From the NCBI GenBank assembly GCA_024103355.1, contig JAGFIU010000010.1, positions 140,052 to 204,051 of the forward strand: a stretch of 64,000 bases of DNA. Direction: 5' to 3'. Under the pieces are notes generated by a model that saw only the letters and a list, made by a program, of their open reading frames with translations, ran no database searches and was not told where the DNA came from. The position numbers and the translations under genes were made by a program. Shown piece after piece: positions 35,798-44,361 of this stretch. The DNA comes from Bacteroidota bacterium. Its GTDB lineage: Bacteria > Bacteroidota > Bacteroidia > NS11-12g > UBA955. Numbering within the stretch: position 1 is the first letter of the stretch; each line of letters begins with the position of its first letter.

Positions 35798-36211
35798 ATG
35801 AACATTAAGGAAAAACAAGAAAAAATCATTGCAGAGTATTCTGCTTATACGGATTGGATGGACAAGTATCAAAAAATAATTGAAGCAGGAAAACACCTGC
35901 CACCTATGGATGAGTACCAAAAAACAGATGATAAACTTATACGTGGTTGTCAGGCAAAAGTGTGGCTCGATGCGACAATAAAAGATGGCAAGGTTTTTTT
36001 CAATGCCGATTCCGACACACTGATAACCAAAGGATTAATTGCACTTATTATTAACGTGCTGAATGGTGAAACAGCAATGGATATACTCAAAACCGAACTC
36101 TTTTTTCCTAATCAAATAGGACTCAAAGAACACCTTGACCCCACACGTGCTAATGGTCTGCTCAATATGATAAAACAGATTAAACTCACTGCATTAAGTG
36201 CCGGCAAATAG
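35798..36211 (+). CDS. sufE: SufE sulfur acceptor
   Basis: The 137-residue protein has the conserved IRGCQAKVWL, whose Cys receives persulfide sulfur from SufS. GLIALIINVLNGE and LSPTRANGL-like DPTRANGLLNM are also typical. It follows sufS by 15 nt in the same operon. The scaffold genes sufB, sufC and sufD are not in the window. Confidence 0.93.
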   Translation: MNIKEKQEKIIAEYSAYTDWMDKYQKIIEAGKHLPPMDEYQKTDDKLIRGCQAKVWLDATIKDGKVFFNADSDTLITKGLIALIINVLNGETAMDILKTELFFPNQIGLKEHLDPTRANGLLNMIKQIKLTALSAGK

Positions 36212-36244
36212 AAAAAGCTTTTTTACTATCTTCTCTATTAAACT

Positions 36245-36252
36245 TACCTTTG
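36245..36252 (+). promoter_or_regulatory. -7 box TACCTTTG, 4 nt from a start codon
   Basis: It matches TAnnTTTG and ends 4 nt before the ATG at 36257. If used, the transcript would begin at or very near the start codon, giving a leaderless or nearly leaderless mRNA. Confidence 0.45.
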
Positions 36253-36256
36253 TTCC

Positions 36257-36961
36257 ATGGATTTGAAGAATAAAATTGCTGTTATCACAGGTGTTTCAAA
36301 AGGAATAGGGATGTATCTTTCAGAGCAATTGCTCGCAAAGGGTTCAATAGTATATGGTTTGGGTAGAAATAATGCTATTGAGCATGACAATTATACCTTT
36401 ATCCCATGTGACGTGCGCAATCAAAAAGAAGTTGACAATGCTTTTGACCGTATATTGACAGAAAACAATAACAAGGTAGATATTTTGGTAAACAATGCAG
36501 GTTTAGGTTATTTTGGTTTTTTGGAAGAAATGCCGGTTGAACAATGGCATGAGATGTTTGACACCAATATAGACGGTATATTCTTTTGTACCCGTAGGGT
36601 TTTGAAACCGATGAAGCAACAAGGTTCCGGTCATATCATCAATATTTCTTCCACAGCGGGATTGGACGGTTTGGCTCAAACTGCCGGATATTGCAGCACT
36701 AAATTTGCCGTTCGTGGCTTTAGTGAAGCTTTATATAAAGAGGTTCGTGATTATGGCGTAAAAGTGACCTGCGTTTATCCCGGAAGCGTAAAAACTGATT
36801 TTTTCCGAAATAGTCCGGTTATCAAACCACACGACAATATGCTCATGCCTGATGAACTTGCCGGATTTTTGGTAAGTGCATTGGAAACCTCCACCAATTT
36901 TCATCAAGTTAATCTCGAAATAAGACCGCTCATGCCTAAGGGACGCAAGACTTGGGAATAA
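36257..36961 (+). CDS. Short-chain dehydrogenase/reductase
   Basis: The 234-residue classical SDR has NAD(P) motif TGVSKGIGMYL, NNAG, catalytic Ser in INISSTAGLDG and YCSTK for the Tyr/Lys pair. The C-terminal PGSVKTDFF is usual. The substrate cannot be told from sequence. It lies between the suf pair and the U32 gene but has its own possible promoter. Confidence 0.87.
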   Translation: MDLKNKIAVITGVSKGIGMYLSEQLLAKGSIVYGLGRNNAIEHDNYTFIPCDVRNQKEVDNAFDRILTENNNKVDILVNNAGLGYFGFLEEMPVEQWHEMFDTNIDGIFFCTRRVLKPMKQQGSGHIINISSTAGLDGLAQTAGYCSTKFAVRGFSEALYKEVRDYGVKVTCVYPGSVKTDFFRNSPVIKPHDNMLMPDELAGFLVSALETSTNFHQVNLEIRPLMPKGRKTWE

Positions 36962-37014
36962 TAGGTATTAAGTATTTCAACACATTCACTATTTAGCCTC
37001 AAAAAAAATAACTG

Positions 37015-37022
37015 TAATTTTG
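37015..37022 (+). promoter_or_regulatory. Bacteroidota -7 box TAATTTTG before the U32 gene
   Basis: Exact TAnnTTTG match ending 8 nt before the ATG at 37031, so the leader would be extremely short. No clear -33 element is seen. Confidence 0.5.
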
Positions 37023-37030
37023 CACACTCA

Positions 37031-38272
37031 ATGAAACGAAATGTAGAAATCATGTCACCTGCCGGAGGGTTTGATTCCTTGATGGCAGCCATACAAGGAG
37101 GTGCAAATTCAATATACTTTGGCGTGGACCAGTTGAATATGCGCGCTAGAGCAACCATGAATTTCACTTTGGATGATATCCCTGAAGTTGCCAAAATCTG
37201 CAAAGAAAACAATGTCAGATCTTATCTCACGCTCAATACCATTGTTTATGACCACGATTTAACAATTATAAAAACTGTTACCAATGCAGCAAAAGCAGCA
37301 GGAATAACTGCAATCATTGCGGCAGATCAGGCAGTGATTGCCTATGCACGCTCTGTAGGTATGGAAGTTCATATTTCTACCCAAGTCAATGTAACCAATA
37401 TAGAATCGGTTAAGTTCTATTCACTTTTTGCCGACACTATTGTATTGGCAAGAGAACTCAGCCTTGTTCAGGTCAAAAAGATTACAGACACAATAAAAGC
37501 TGAACAAATCAAAGGACCTTCCGGAAGATTGATTGAAATAGAAATATTTGTTCATGGTGCTTTGTGTATGGCGGTTTCCGGCAAATGTTATTTGAGCCTG
37601 CATACCCACAACTCATCTGCTAACAGAGGAGCTTGCATTCAAAATTGCAGAAGAGAATACAAAGTTACTGATAGAGAAGAGGGACATGAATTTGCAATCG
37701 AAAATGAATATATTATGTCCGCCAAAGACCTTTGTACTATTGATTTCTTGGATGATGTATTAGATTCCGGAGTTACTGTTTTAAAGATTGAAGGTCGAGG
37801 AAAAGGACCGGAATATGTTAAAACCGTTACCGAATGTTACCGTGCTGCTGTTGACGCATACTTTGATGGAACTTATACCAAAGAGAAAGCAGCCGTTTGG
37901 AAAGAGAAAATGGAGAACGTATATAACAGAGGCTTTTGGTCAGGTTATTATTTGGGACAAAAACTGGGCGAATGGACTGATACTGCGGGTTCCAAAGCTA
38001 AACAACGCAAAGTATATCTAGGGAAAGGCAATAACTATTTCAACAAAGTGGGTGTTGGTGAATTTTTAATAGAAACACATTCATTAAAAAAAGGAGATTC
38101 AATACTGATTACCGGACCCAAAACAGGAGTTATTGAGACAGTAGTTGAAGAACTTCACACCTCACATGGACCGGTTGAAGAAGCTGTAAAAGGTGATTTG
38201 TGTGGTATTAAACTGGATAAGGTCATTCGCAAAAGTGATAAACTCTACAAATTGGTTAGTGCAGAAATATGA
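37031..38272 (+). CDS. U32 family protein, TrhP-like
   Basis: The 413-residue protein has the U32 signature EIFVHGALCMAVSGKCYLS (E-x-F-x-x-G-A-x-C-x(4)-G-x-C-x-x-S) and the following CRREY segment. It also has MSPAGGFDSLMAAIQGGANSIYFG at the N-terminus. Despite the 'peptidase' label, the E. coli member YegQ/TrhP is required for 5-hydroxyuridine at tRNA position 34. Conserved cysteines suggest an Fe-S cluster. It overlaps a ferredoxin gene by 4 nt, which fits that role. Confidence 0.87.
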   Translation: MKRNVEIMSPAGGFDSLMAAIQGGANSIYFGVDQLNMRARATMNFTLDDIPEVAKICKENNVRSYLTLNTIVYDHDLTIIKTVTNAAKAAGITAIIAADQAVIAYARSVGMEVHISTQVNVTNIESVKFYSLFADTIVLARELSLVQVKKITDTIKAEQIKGPSGRLIEIEIFVHGALCMAVSGKCYLSLHTHNSSANRGACIQNCRREYKVTDREEGHEFAIENEYIMSAKDLCTIDFLDDVLDSGVTVLKIEGRGKGPEYVKTVTECYRAAVDAYFDGTYTKEKAAVWKEKMENVYNRGFWSGYYLGQKLGEWTDTAGSKAKQRKVYLGKGNNYFNKVGVGEFLIETHSLKKGDSILITGPKTGVIETVVEELHTSHGPVEEAVKGDLCGIKLDKVIRKSDKLYKLVSAEI

Positions 38273-38493
38273 TAACAGTCACACTCATTCGCGACAAATG
38301 TATTGGCTGTAATTATTGCAGAGAATATGCTCCTCAACGTTTTACCATGTCAAAAAAAGACGGAAAAGCAGTTTTGTTAAACTCATATAACCGCAAAGGG
38401 TTTCATACCGCAAAAGTGCATGAATCCGAATTAGAATCCATACAAAATGCTGCTAAAGCATGCCCTGTGAACATCATCAAAGTGATTGAATAA
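38269..38493 (+). CDS. Single-cluster [4Fe-4S] ferredoxin
   Basis: The 74-residue protein has Cys11, Cys14 and Cys17 in CIGCNYC and the fourth ligand Cys65 in KACPVN, so one [4Fe-4S] cluster. The insert between them is longer than in two-cluster ferredoxins. Its ATG overlaps the U32 stop (ATGA), which suggests it is the electron donor or Fe-S partner of that protein. A fragment with the same type of ending (KACSVNVIKISE) lies at 50237-50337. Confidence 0.88.
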   Translation: MITVTLIRDKCIGCNYCREYAPQRFTMSKKDGKAVLLNSYNRKGFHTAKVHESELESIQNAAKACPVNIIKVIE

Positions 38494-38570
38494 AATAACT
38501 CACTTTGCTATACTACATTCTCATATCTATACATTATAGCTAAGTTGCTAAAATAAACCTAGGTTTACAA

Positions 38571-38778
38571 GTAGTTTATCCAAATCCTACACAAACAGAG
38601 ATTTTCTTCAAAGAAATCCAACTCAGAATACAAAATCCTCAATTCACTTGGAGCAGAAGTGTTAAGCGGTGTGTATAAAGGAAATTCTATTTCGGTTTCC
38701 GATTTGGTTAGTGGGATTTATTTGATTCAAATTAACAAAGAAAGGGAGGTTTTTCAAGCTAGGTTTATGAAGGAATGA
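38571..38778 (+). pseudogene. T9SS tail remnant, copy 1
   Basis: It encodes VYPNPTQTEIFFKEIQ, then a 5-nt deletion relative to the intact gene at 41247-42590 shifts the frame, then EYKILNSLGAEVLSGVYKG and a final EVFQARFMKE before TGA. It is clearly the 3' end of a relative of that gene, with no body or start. It forms part of a direct repeat (see 38577-38874). Confidence 0.85.
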
Positions 38779-38874
38779 CAAGCAGGACTTAGAACCTTCA
38801 AAGCAGCAGCTGGTTATTACTAACTGCTTCTTTGGAGATAATAAACCTTCTTAATTTAAACCTTCTTTTATTAA
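38577..38874 (+). repeat. Direct repeat, copy 1 (T9SS tail plus terminator)
   Basis: The sequence from YPNPT coding DNA through TGACAAGCAGGACTTAGAAC, a hairpin and ATAATAAACCTTCTTAATTT is repeated at 42384-42689 in the same orientation. The two copies bracket the RhuM gene, another tail remnant and two secreted-protein genes. Confidence 0.88.
38799..38834. terminator. Terminator-like hairpin, copy 1
   Basis: CAAAGCAGCAG and CTGCTTCTTTG pair with one mismatch around a 14-nt loop. It lies between the dead tail and the convergent RhuM gene and is the decayed form of the perfect hairpin at 42611-42646. Confidence 0.65.
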
Positions 38875-39896
38875 TCATTTTTTCTTTCGTTCTGCTGTAT
38901 TTTTTTTACTTCTTTATCAAAGTCACTCTCAAAAAGTTTGTCTTGAATTATTCTATATTTTTCAAATTCACTTTCCGCAAATGATTTGGCAATTGCTTGT
39001 GTTACTTTTCCTGTATTTTGTAAAATCTCTTTTTGATTGAATTGTAAAAAGGCATTTAATCTTTTTGCCCAATCATTCATTGTCATTGGTATATTCTGTT
39101 CTGCCTGTGTTTCAGCATAATCCAAGTACATTGTTACAAAACGGTCAAGTTGTTTTATTTCTTTTTCAGTAAGGTAATTTTTAGCTATAGATACATCTGT
39201 TTTTAGGATTTTTCCTTTTGGAGCATTCTTCCAAGTGGTCAAACCCATATTATCTTTTTCGCTATTTGCACGTTTAACAACCACTTCAGCAGCTGTATTT
39301 CCGTGAATAGCAAAATGCAACTTATTCTGTACGGTAGCAAAAAAAGTTTTTGTAGTTTCAGAATCTGTATTATAATCTACTGATGTTGAGTAAATGTCAG
39401 TTATCTTTTGATAGAAGCGCCTTTCACTTGCTCTGATTTCTCTAATTTCTGCAAGTAAGTGGTCAAAATATTCTTCATTTAAAAATGCTCCATTTTTTAA
39501 CCGCTCTTTGTCCAAAACATAACCTCTAACTGCGAAATTCCGTAATATTGAAGTTGCCCATTGCCTAAATTGGGTGGCTCTTTGAGAATTAACTCTATAG
39601 CCAACCGAAATAACGGCATCTAAATTATAATGTTTAGTCTTATATTTTTTGCCATCGGATGCAGTAGCCGAGAATTCCTCGATAACTGAATTTTCATTAA
39701 GTTCTCCAGACTTGAAAATATTCTTTAAGTGAAGTGAAATATTATCAGTGCTACAATCGAACAAAACAGCCATTAATTTTTGCGAAAGCCATATTGTTTC
39801 ATTTTCAAATCTCACTTCAATACCATCTTTACCTGCTTGTGAAGTGAATATCAAAAATTCGGCTGTACTGTTTCGTATTTGCAGTTTTTTACTCAT
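38871..39896 (-). CDS. RhuM family virulence-type protein
   Basis: The 341-residue protein (ATG at 39896; a TTG lies 12 nt upstream) has the RhuM pattern: FENETIWLSQKLMAVLFDCSTDNISLHLKNIF, FSATASDGKKYKTKHYNLDAVISVGYRVNS and RATQFRQWATSILRNF. The N-terminal part resembles Bro/ANT DNA-binding modules. The family, first named in a Salmonella pathogenicity island, has no settled function and is often found in accessory or defence-rich DNA. Here it is the only minus-strand gene for several kb and sits between direct repeats. Confidence 0.88.
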   Translation of the reverse strand: MSKKLQIRNSTAEFLIFTSQAGKDGIEVRFENETIWLSQKLMAVLFDCSTDNISLHLKNIFKSGELNENSVIEEFSATASDGKKYKTKHYNLDAVISVGYRVNSQRATQFRQWATSILRNFAVRGYVLDKERLKNGAFLNEEYFDHLLAEIREIRASERRFYQKITDIYSTSVDYNTDSETTKTFFATVQNKLHFAIHGNTAAEVVVKRANSEKDNMGLTTWKNAPKGKILKTDVSIAKNYLTEKEIKQLDRFVTMYLDYAETQAEQNIPMTMNDWAKRLNAFLQFNQKEILQNTGKVTQAIAKSFAESEFEKYRIIQDKLFESDFDKEVKKIQQNERKND

Positions 39897-40217
39897 TCTT
39901 ATTATCAACCCACAAAGTTACAAAAATGATTTCTTTATTCTTGATGCAATACAACATATTCTATCTTTGAATTTACGAATGTCGAAGACGTAAATAAATC
40001 ATATATTAAATCTATATTAGAAACTGCTTTTGTTGTGTTAGTAGCTTTTTGTTGTGGCAAAATTGCTTTTATGTTGTATCGATGACAAAGGTATTATTTT
40101 TATATTAGTGAAAATATTAGGAAGTATCGGAATATTACTTGGGGCTTCGGCTTTTGGTCGATTAGGTTGGAAAATTCAAACTTGGAGTGGTAAAACCGTT
40201 TTTAGTTCAAAAAATAC

Positions 40218-40318
40218 TTCAAAATCATATTTCGATTTCCGATTTGGCAAGTGGAATTTATTTGATTCAAGTTCAAAAAGAAAGGGAGGTTTTTCAAGCT
40301 AGGTTTGTGAAGGAGTAA
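40218..40318 (+). pseudogene. T9SS tail remnant, copy 3
   Basis: In the relevant frame the DNA encodes SISDLASGIYLIQVQKEREVF then QARFVKE and TAA. This matches the last 30 residues of the intact gene at 41247-42590. Sequence upstream does not match in any frame for long, so only the tail remains. The rest of 39909-40740 (832 nt) is AT-rich; apart from this remnant and a promoter I see nothing in it. Confidence 0.82.
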
Positions 40319-40562
40319 TTATCATGACTTGGATTTTACAATTTCAGCCCCAAGCTTGATAATTACAAATGTTGTAGATAACTTTATTTGTGAAAATTAT
40401 TTTATATATATGGGGGGGTATATTTGCGGTACAATATTTAATCAATACTTCGGAAAGTAATTAATAAAAAACCTTTGCATGAGTTATTATAACAAGGGTT
40501 AGGGAAAGAAAAGTACAAAACAAAAAAGTTGACCAATAGTGTCAAAGAAATAAAAACAAGAT

Positions 40563-40591
40563 TTTGTCTTTCCAAAATTTAAGTACTTTTG
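40563..40591 (+). promoter_or_regulatory. Promoter TTTG-N17-TACTTTTG
   Basis: A -33 TTTG (40563-40566) and an exact -7 TAnnTTTG (40584-40591) are 17 nt apart, within the spacing known for Flavobacterium promoters. It would give a leader of about 140 nt before the gene at 40741, with a GC-richer stretch (CTGCCGCGCATGGAATTGTG). Confidence 0.65.
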
Positions 40592-40740
40592 AATGGGAGA
40601 ATTGCTAAGCCCAGAACGAAAAAAAGGAGCAACAGGATAAAAAGGAGTCTGCCGCGCATGGAATTGTGCAGTGAGTTAAAGAGAGAGGTGTTTTCGTGTA
40701 CAGGAAAGACTTTAATTTTGAAATTTAAAAAAACAATGAA

Positions 40741-41229
40741 ATGAAAAATTTATTAAATTTAATATGCTTAGGAGCATTGACAATATTGCTCAGCACCAGT
40801 ATGATTTCCAAAACCTCAATGCAGAATATTCCGAAAGATCATGAAACAGCAGGGGTATTATACCCTCCAATAGATGTTCCCGAACCTATTAACACCCCTT
40901 TATGGCAAGTAATCAACAACACGGGTTGCGAAATCTCTGTCAATTTATGGGTAAGTATAGCTGGAGGGGAACATAAATCATATACAGTTCCAGTTAATGC
41001 AAATAGCACCCAAATTATAACCAGCGGCAACCTCAATCTTCCATCGGGAGTTAATATTATAACTAAAGCCAGTGCAAATGTAGGAGTGTCTTATAATGGA
41101 AGTCCGTACTCATCGTTTGAAGTATATCCTGTAACTAATAGCGGAAATAAATATACTTCCCTTCCTCCTCCGTGTGATTGCGTTCAGGTCGTTTTTAGCG
41201 GCAATACAATCACAATATCTTATTGTTAA
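40741..41229 (+). CDS. Small secreted protein of unknown function
   Basis: The 162-residue product has an N-terminal signal peptide (LLNLICLGALTILLSTSM). A Pro-rich segment VLYPPIDVPEPINTP and a Thr/Asn/Ser-rich body with beta character follow. Four cysteines occur in the mature part, three of them near the end (PPPCDCVQVV and a C-terminal Cys). I do not recognise a family. It lies 17 nt before the Asp-box T9SS gene and probably shares its promoter. Confidence 0.65.
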   Translation: MKNLLNLICLGALTILLSTSMISKTSMQNIPKDHETAGVLYPPIDVPEPINTPLWQVINNTGCEISVNLWVSIAGGEHKSYTVPVNANSTQIITSGNLNLPSGVNIITKASANVGVSYNGSPYSSFEVYPVTNSGNKYTSLPPPCDCVQVVFSGNTITISYC

Positions 41230-41246
41230 TATAAAGGTAAATATTT

Positions 41247-42590
41247 ATGAAACTAACCAAATGTCTATCTAACATAGCAGCAAGGATAATCCTTGCTGCT
41301 ATGTTTATTCTAACTTTTTCTTTGGAAGAAGCATCGTCTCAAAAATTAGATTTTTATTGGGATTACATACCTGTAGAACGCTCCGCAACTTTTCTCAATG
41401 CTGTAACTTTTCAAGGTAATTCAATGTATGCTCTTGTAGGTGAAGGCAATGGAGAAAGTTATTTATTAATAAGCCACGACAGGTTTGGTCAAAGAAATAC
41501 AGAATCATATTCAGATTCCAATATTAGAAGAGCGAACTCTATTTTTGCATTAGCGGATGGTAAATTTATCATGAACCTAACATACTTTAAAGGAAATTAT
41601 AATTATTTTATATTTTCTTCTGATTCAGGGATAACTCTGGAAAATAAATACTTCCTATCTGCAAATCACGATACGCTACTAAAGAAGGAAGAAGTTATGT
41701 TACTAACTCATTTTTGGGATAATGGGAAAGCACTTGTGATTTCTCTTTTTCATGATTCTATCATGAATAGGTATTTCTCGGAAGACTATGGTGAGAGTTG
41801 GATAAAGCATGACTCTATGATTGTTAATGGACTAAGTACTTCGTCTGGTTACACCATACCTTTTGATATTTCCAAATATAAATTGGTCAGCGAAGGGACT
41901 ATTCTTCAACCTATTCTAATCCAGATGGATAAATTTTTCAAAGTTTCAAACTATGGTCAAACATTGGAAATAATAGAATTGAGTAATACTGCCAAAAGGC
42001 ATCTAAGTGCTTTTAAAGACACACTGAACGGAATTATTGACTTTGCAGATTCCTATTATAGGACAGAGGATGGAATGAAAACTTTTATCCCTATTGATAT
42101 AACAACAGAATCAGGAGATGCTATTATGGGCATTACTTATGCGCAACCATCGATAAGCTATCCCGAAGGTTTTTACTATGCTTATGGAGCCGGGGGGCAT
42201 TATGTGAGTTATGATGATGGAGATAGTTGGACTAAGGTACATTATGATAACTCAGCTTGGTATGGGATTATTTTTGATAAAAATGATTATGCAATTGGTG
42301 TAAATAGCACGGAGCAACAATTAATGTTTATGGATAATCATATTAATAGTATTTATTCGTTTAATAAACCTCCAATTTCACTTTATCCTAATCCTACACA
42401 AAAAGAAATTATCCTCAAAGAAATCCAACCTAACTCAGAATACAAAATTCTCAATTCCCTTGGTGCGGAAGTGTTAAGCGGAGTTTATAATGGAAATGCT
42501 ATTCCTGTTGCTGATTTGCCTATCGGAATTTATTTAATTCAAATTCAAAAAGAAAGGGAGGTTTTTCAAGTTAGGTTTGTGAAGGAGTGA
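41247..42590 (+). CDS. T9SS-secreted Asp-box protein
   Basis: The 447-residue protein has a signal peptide ending near EEASSQ. At least two Asp-box motifs of the S-x-D-x-G-x-x-W form (SEDYGESW and SYDDGDSW) point to a beta-propeller like that of sialidase-fold proteins; I see no catalytic Arg triad. A type A sorting domain follows (LYPNPTQKEIILKEIQ to QVRFVKE). Two decayed copies of this tail lie upstream at 38571 and 40218. It probably ends up on the cell surface or outside. Confidence 0.83.
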   Translation: MKLTKCLSNIAARIILAAMFILTFSLEEASSQKLDFYWDYIPVERSATFLNAVTFQGNSMYALVGEGNGESYLLISHDRFGQRNTESYSDSNIRRANSIFALADGKFIMNLTYFKGNYNYFIFSSDSGITLENKYFLSANHDTLLKKEEVMLLTHFWDNGKALVISLFHDSIMNRYFSEDYGESWIKHDSMIVNGLSTSSGYTIPFDISKYKLVSEGTILQPILIQMDKFFKVSNYGQTLEIIELSNTAKRHLSAFKDTLNGIIDFADSYYRTEDGMKTFIPIDITTESGDAIMGITYAQPSISYPEGFYYAYGAGGHYVSYDDGDSWTKVHYDNSAWYGIIFDKNDYAIGVNSTEQQLMFMDNHINSIYSFNKPPISLYPNPTQKEIILKEIQPNSEYKILNSLGAEVLSGVYNGNAIPVADLPIGIYLIQIQKEREVFQVRFVKE

Positions 42591-42689
42591 CAAGCAGGAC
42601 TTAGAACCTTCAAAGCAGCAGCTGGTTATTACTAACTGCTGCTTTGGAGATAATAAACCTTCTTAATTTGAACCTTCTCTTTTTATTAA
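42384..42689 (+). repeat. Direct repeat, copy 2
   Basis: It comprises the 3' end of the Asp-box gene, the hairpin and the first bases beyond it, and corresponds to 38577-38874. The match runs on into the 3' end of the convergent minus-strand gene, as copy 1 runs into the RhuM stop region. Confidence 0.88.
42611..42646. terminator. Bidirectional terminator between convergent genes
   Basis: CAAAGCAGCAG and CTGCTGCTTTG form a perfect 11-bp stem around CTGGTTATTACTAA. It lies between the stops of the plus-strand Asp-box gene and the minus-strand thioredoxin-like gene. Confidence 0.8.
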
Positions 42690-43646
42690 ATGTTTTTTTA
42701 TTGCTTTGTATGTGCTAAAATTATACCCATACTCTATCCATTCTACTTCTCCTTGTGTCGTAAATGCCACAACAGTAGGATAGGGAAATGTTTCTGCATT
42801 ACTTTTCATTATGTAGTAAGGGAAACTTCCGTACTTATTCCTGATTTCCTGTGCAACAAAAGGAGTTACTTTATCAATCAGATTTATGAAAACAATTTTT
42901 TTTGCATCAACAGTGCCTTTTTGATACTCTTTTTCTAGATTTTGAGCTAAGGTAATACAAGGCTTACAACCTGAAAATGTATAGATAACAAGAGTGGGAT
43001 TGGTTGCAGATACATTTGTGATAGACTTTAAACGGCTTAAATCAGGGACTTGTGGCAGAGGATGTTTATATACAATGTTACTTCTGTAAGTGGAATCATT
43101 TACGTCCATTAAATCCGAATCGATAAAAGTATCTCTGTCTTTGTTTCCCTTCAGATGCGTAGTAATTTTAGAAATAAGAAGCTTTGCAGTATAGACTTCT
43201 TCACTCCAAGTTAGTTTATTATCGGCACTATATGCAACTGTTGTTGGAGAGGAATAGTCATAAATATTCTTTTGGGTTCTATAAACAGGATATTCTGAAA
43301 AATCGTTAGATAGAAAGTCAAGTGATTCTGTAGTTATAGCTGTAAAAACAAACACAATCTGAGAAGGGCTGATTTTTTTCTTTTTAACTGCTTCCTTAAT
43401 TTCATTAAGATAAGAGCCGCGTTGTAAACTCTTTGGAGTTGGCACATATACTACTACAAGCGGATAGCTTTCTTTGACACTATTGAGAAGAACATATTCC
43501 TCACTTCTGAAAGATTGTCCAATCTGTAAGGGGAGAGAGTTCATATCGTGTGGTATTGGATGTTGAAATGCTCCAGTACCCAATACCACACAAATCAAAA
43601 AGATTGATTTAATGATTGACAGATATCGTTTTGATTCCTGATTCAC
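42663..43646 (-). CDS. Membrane-anchored protein with thioredoxin-like C-terminal domain
   Basis: The 327-residue product (GTG start inside the preceding gene's end, 38-nt overlap) has one N-terminal hydrophobic segment SIFLICVVLGTGAF, a signal or anchor. The last 120 residues look like a thioredoxin fold: TLVIYTFSGCKPCITLAQNL carries the CxxC motif (Cys-Lys-Pro-Cys), and PTVVAFTTQGEVEW is a typical cis-Pro strand. The middle may be a second, cysteine-free thioredoxin-like domain (VVVYVPTPKSLQRGSYLNEI). Probably periplasmic; partner unknown. Confidence 0.68.
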   Translation of the reverse strand: MNQESKRYLSIIKSIFLICVVLGTGAFQHPIPHDMNSLPLQIGQSFRSEEYVLLNSVKESYPLVVVYVPTPKSLQRGSYLNEIKEAVKKKKISPSQIVFVFTAITTESLDFLSNDFSEYPVYRTQKNIYDYSSPTTVAYSADNKLTWSEEVYTAKLLISKITTHLKGNKDRDTFIDSDLMDVNDSTYRSNIVYKHPLPQVPDLSRLKSITNVSATNPTLVIYTFSGCKPCITLAQNLEKEYQKGTVDAKKIVFINLIDKVTPFVAQEIRNKYGSFPYYIMKSNAETFPYPTVVAFTTQGEVEWIEYGYNFSTYKAIKKHLIKREGSN

Positions 43647-44361
43647 CTGATAATGTTGTAATTTTTACTTTATGCAATCCATTATTAAGACCTAAAACAG
43701 GGATAGCAAAAAATTGATTATTTATATTCGTTGTTGAATAAACAACATGAGCAGATGAAACTTCGACAACTTCTATTTTTTCAATAAATGTATAGTCAAA
43801 TAGCATCTCTACTGTTAGCACTGTTGATACAGGATTCGGATAAACAATTAGGCACTCATCAAAATTAACGGGAGGTATCGAGTAGTGTGGAAATAAGACT
43901 GGTAAAGTTATAATATAGCAATTATTGTCATCAAACGGGTCAATAATGTCAAAACCAGCCAGTTCCATACGGAATCTTGTGGCATTTATAAAATTAGTTT
44001 CATCTAAAAGGGAATCCACAGAAAGATACTGAATGGGCACTGTAACTATGGCACTCGTCTGAATATCTTGAAATACGTTAACAATATGCTCCAAAACATC
44101 TAATTCATCTAGGTCAAAATCTGGCATTATCATCCCGCAAGGTCTTTCCCATTCTTGTGTAAAACTCCGAGTACCCCAAAGCCAGTGACTGCACACAACA
44201 GGTCTGGAAAAATTACAAATAGGTATTTCTCCATGATTGAATCCCGCATCTGTCACAGTAAGATGTCCTACTTCACAATGCCATCTACCTAAAATAGGTA
44301 CTGCATAAGATACTTAGGCAAATATCCCCAAAACTATTAAAGCCAGTAATTTTCTTTTCAT
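43609..44361 (-). pseudogene. T9SS protein with stop codon in signal peptide
   Basis: Reading on the minus strand from ATG at 44361: MKRKLLALIVLGIFA, then TAA at 44316-44314, then VSYAVPILGRWHCEV in the same frame and on without a break to the sorting domain VYPNPVSTVLTVEM and the stop. Changing the TAA to CAA would restore a normal signal peptide with a cleavage site after SYA. A GTG at 44256 gives the longest open frame downstream but no signal peptide. Either a recent nonsense mutation or a sequence error. Confidence 0.82.

Noticed and set aside
40054..40302. 82-residue plus-strand frame before the T9SS tail remnant
   Set aside because: Its end lies in a different frame from the recognisable tail (SISDLASGIY), so it is a chance frame over a decayed gene.
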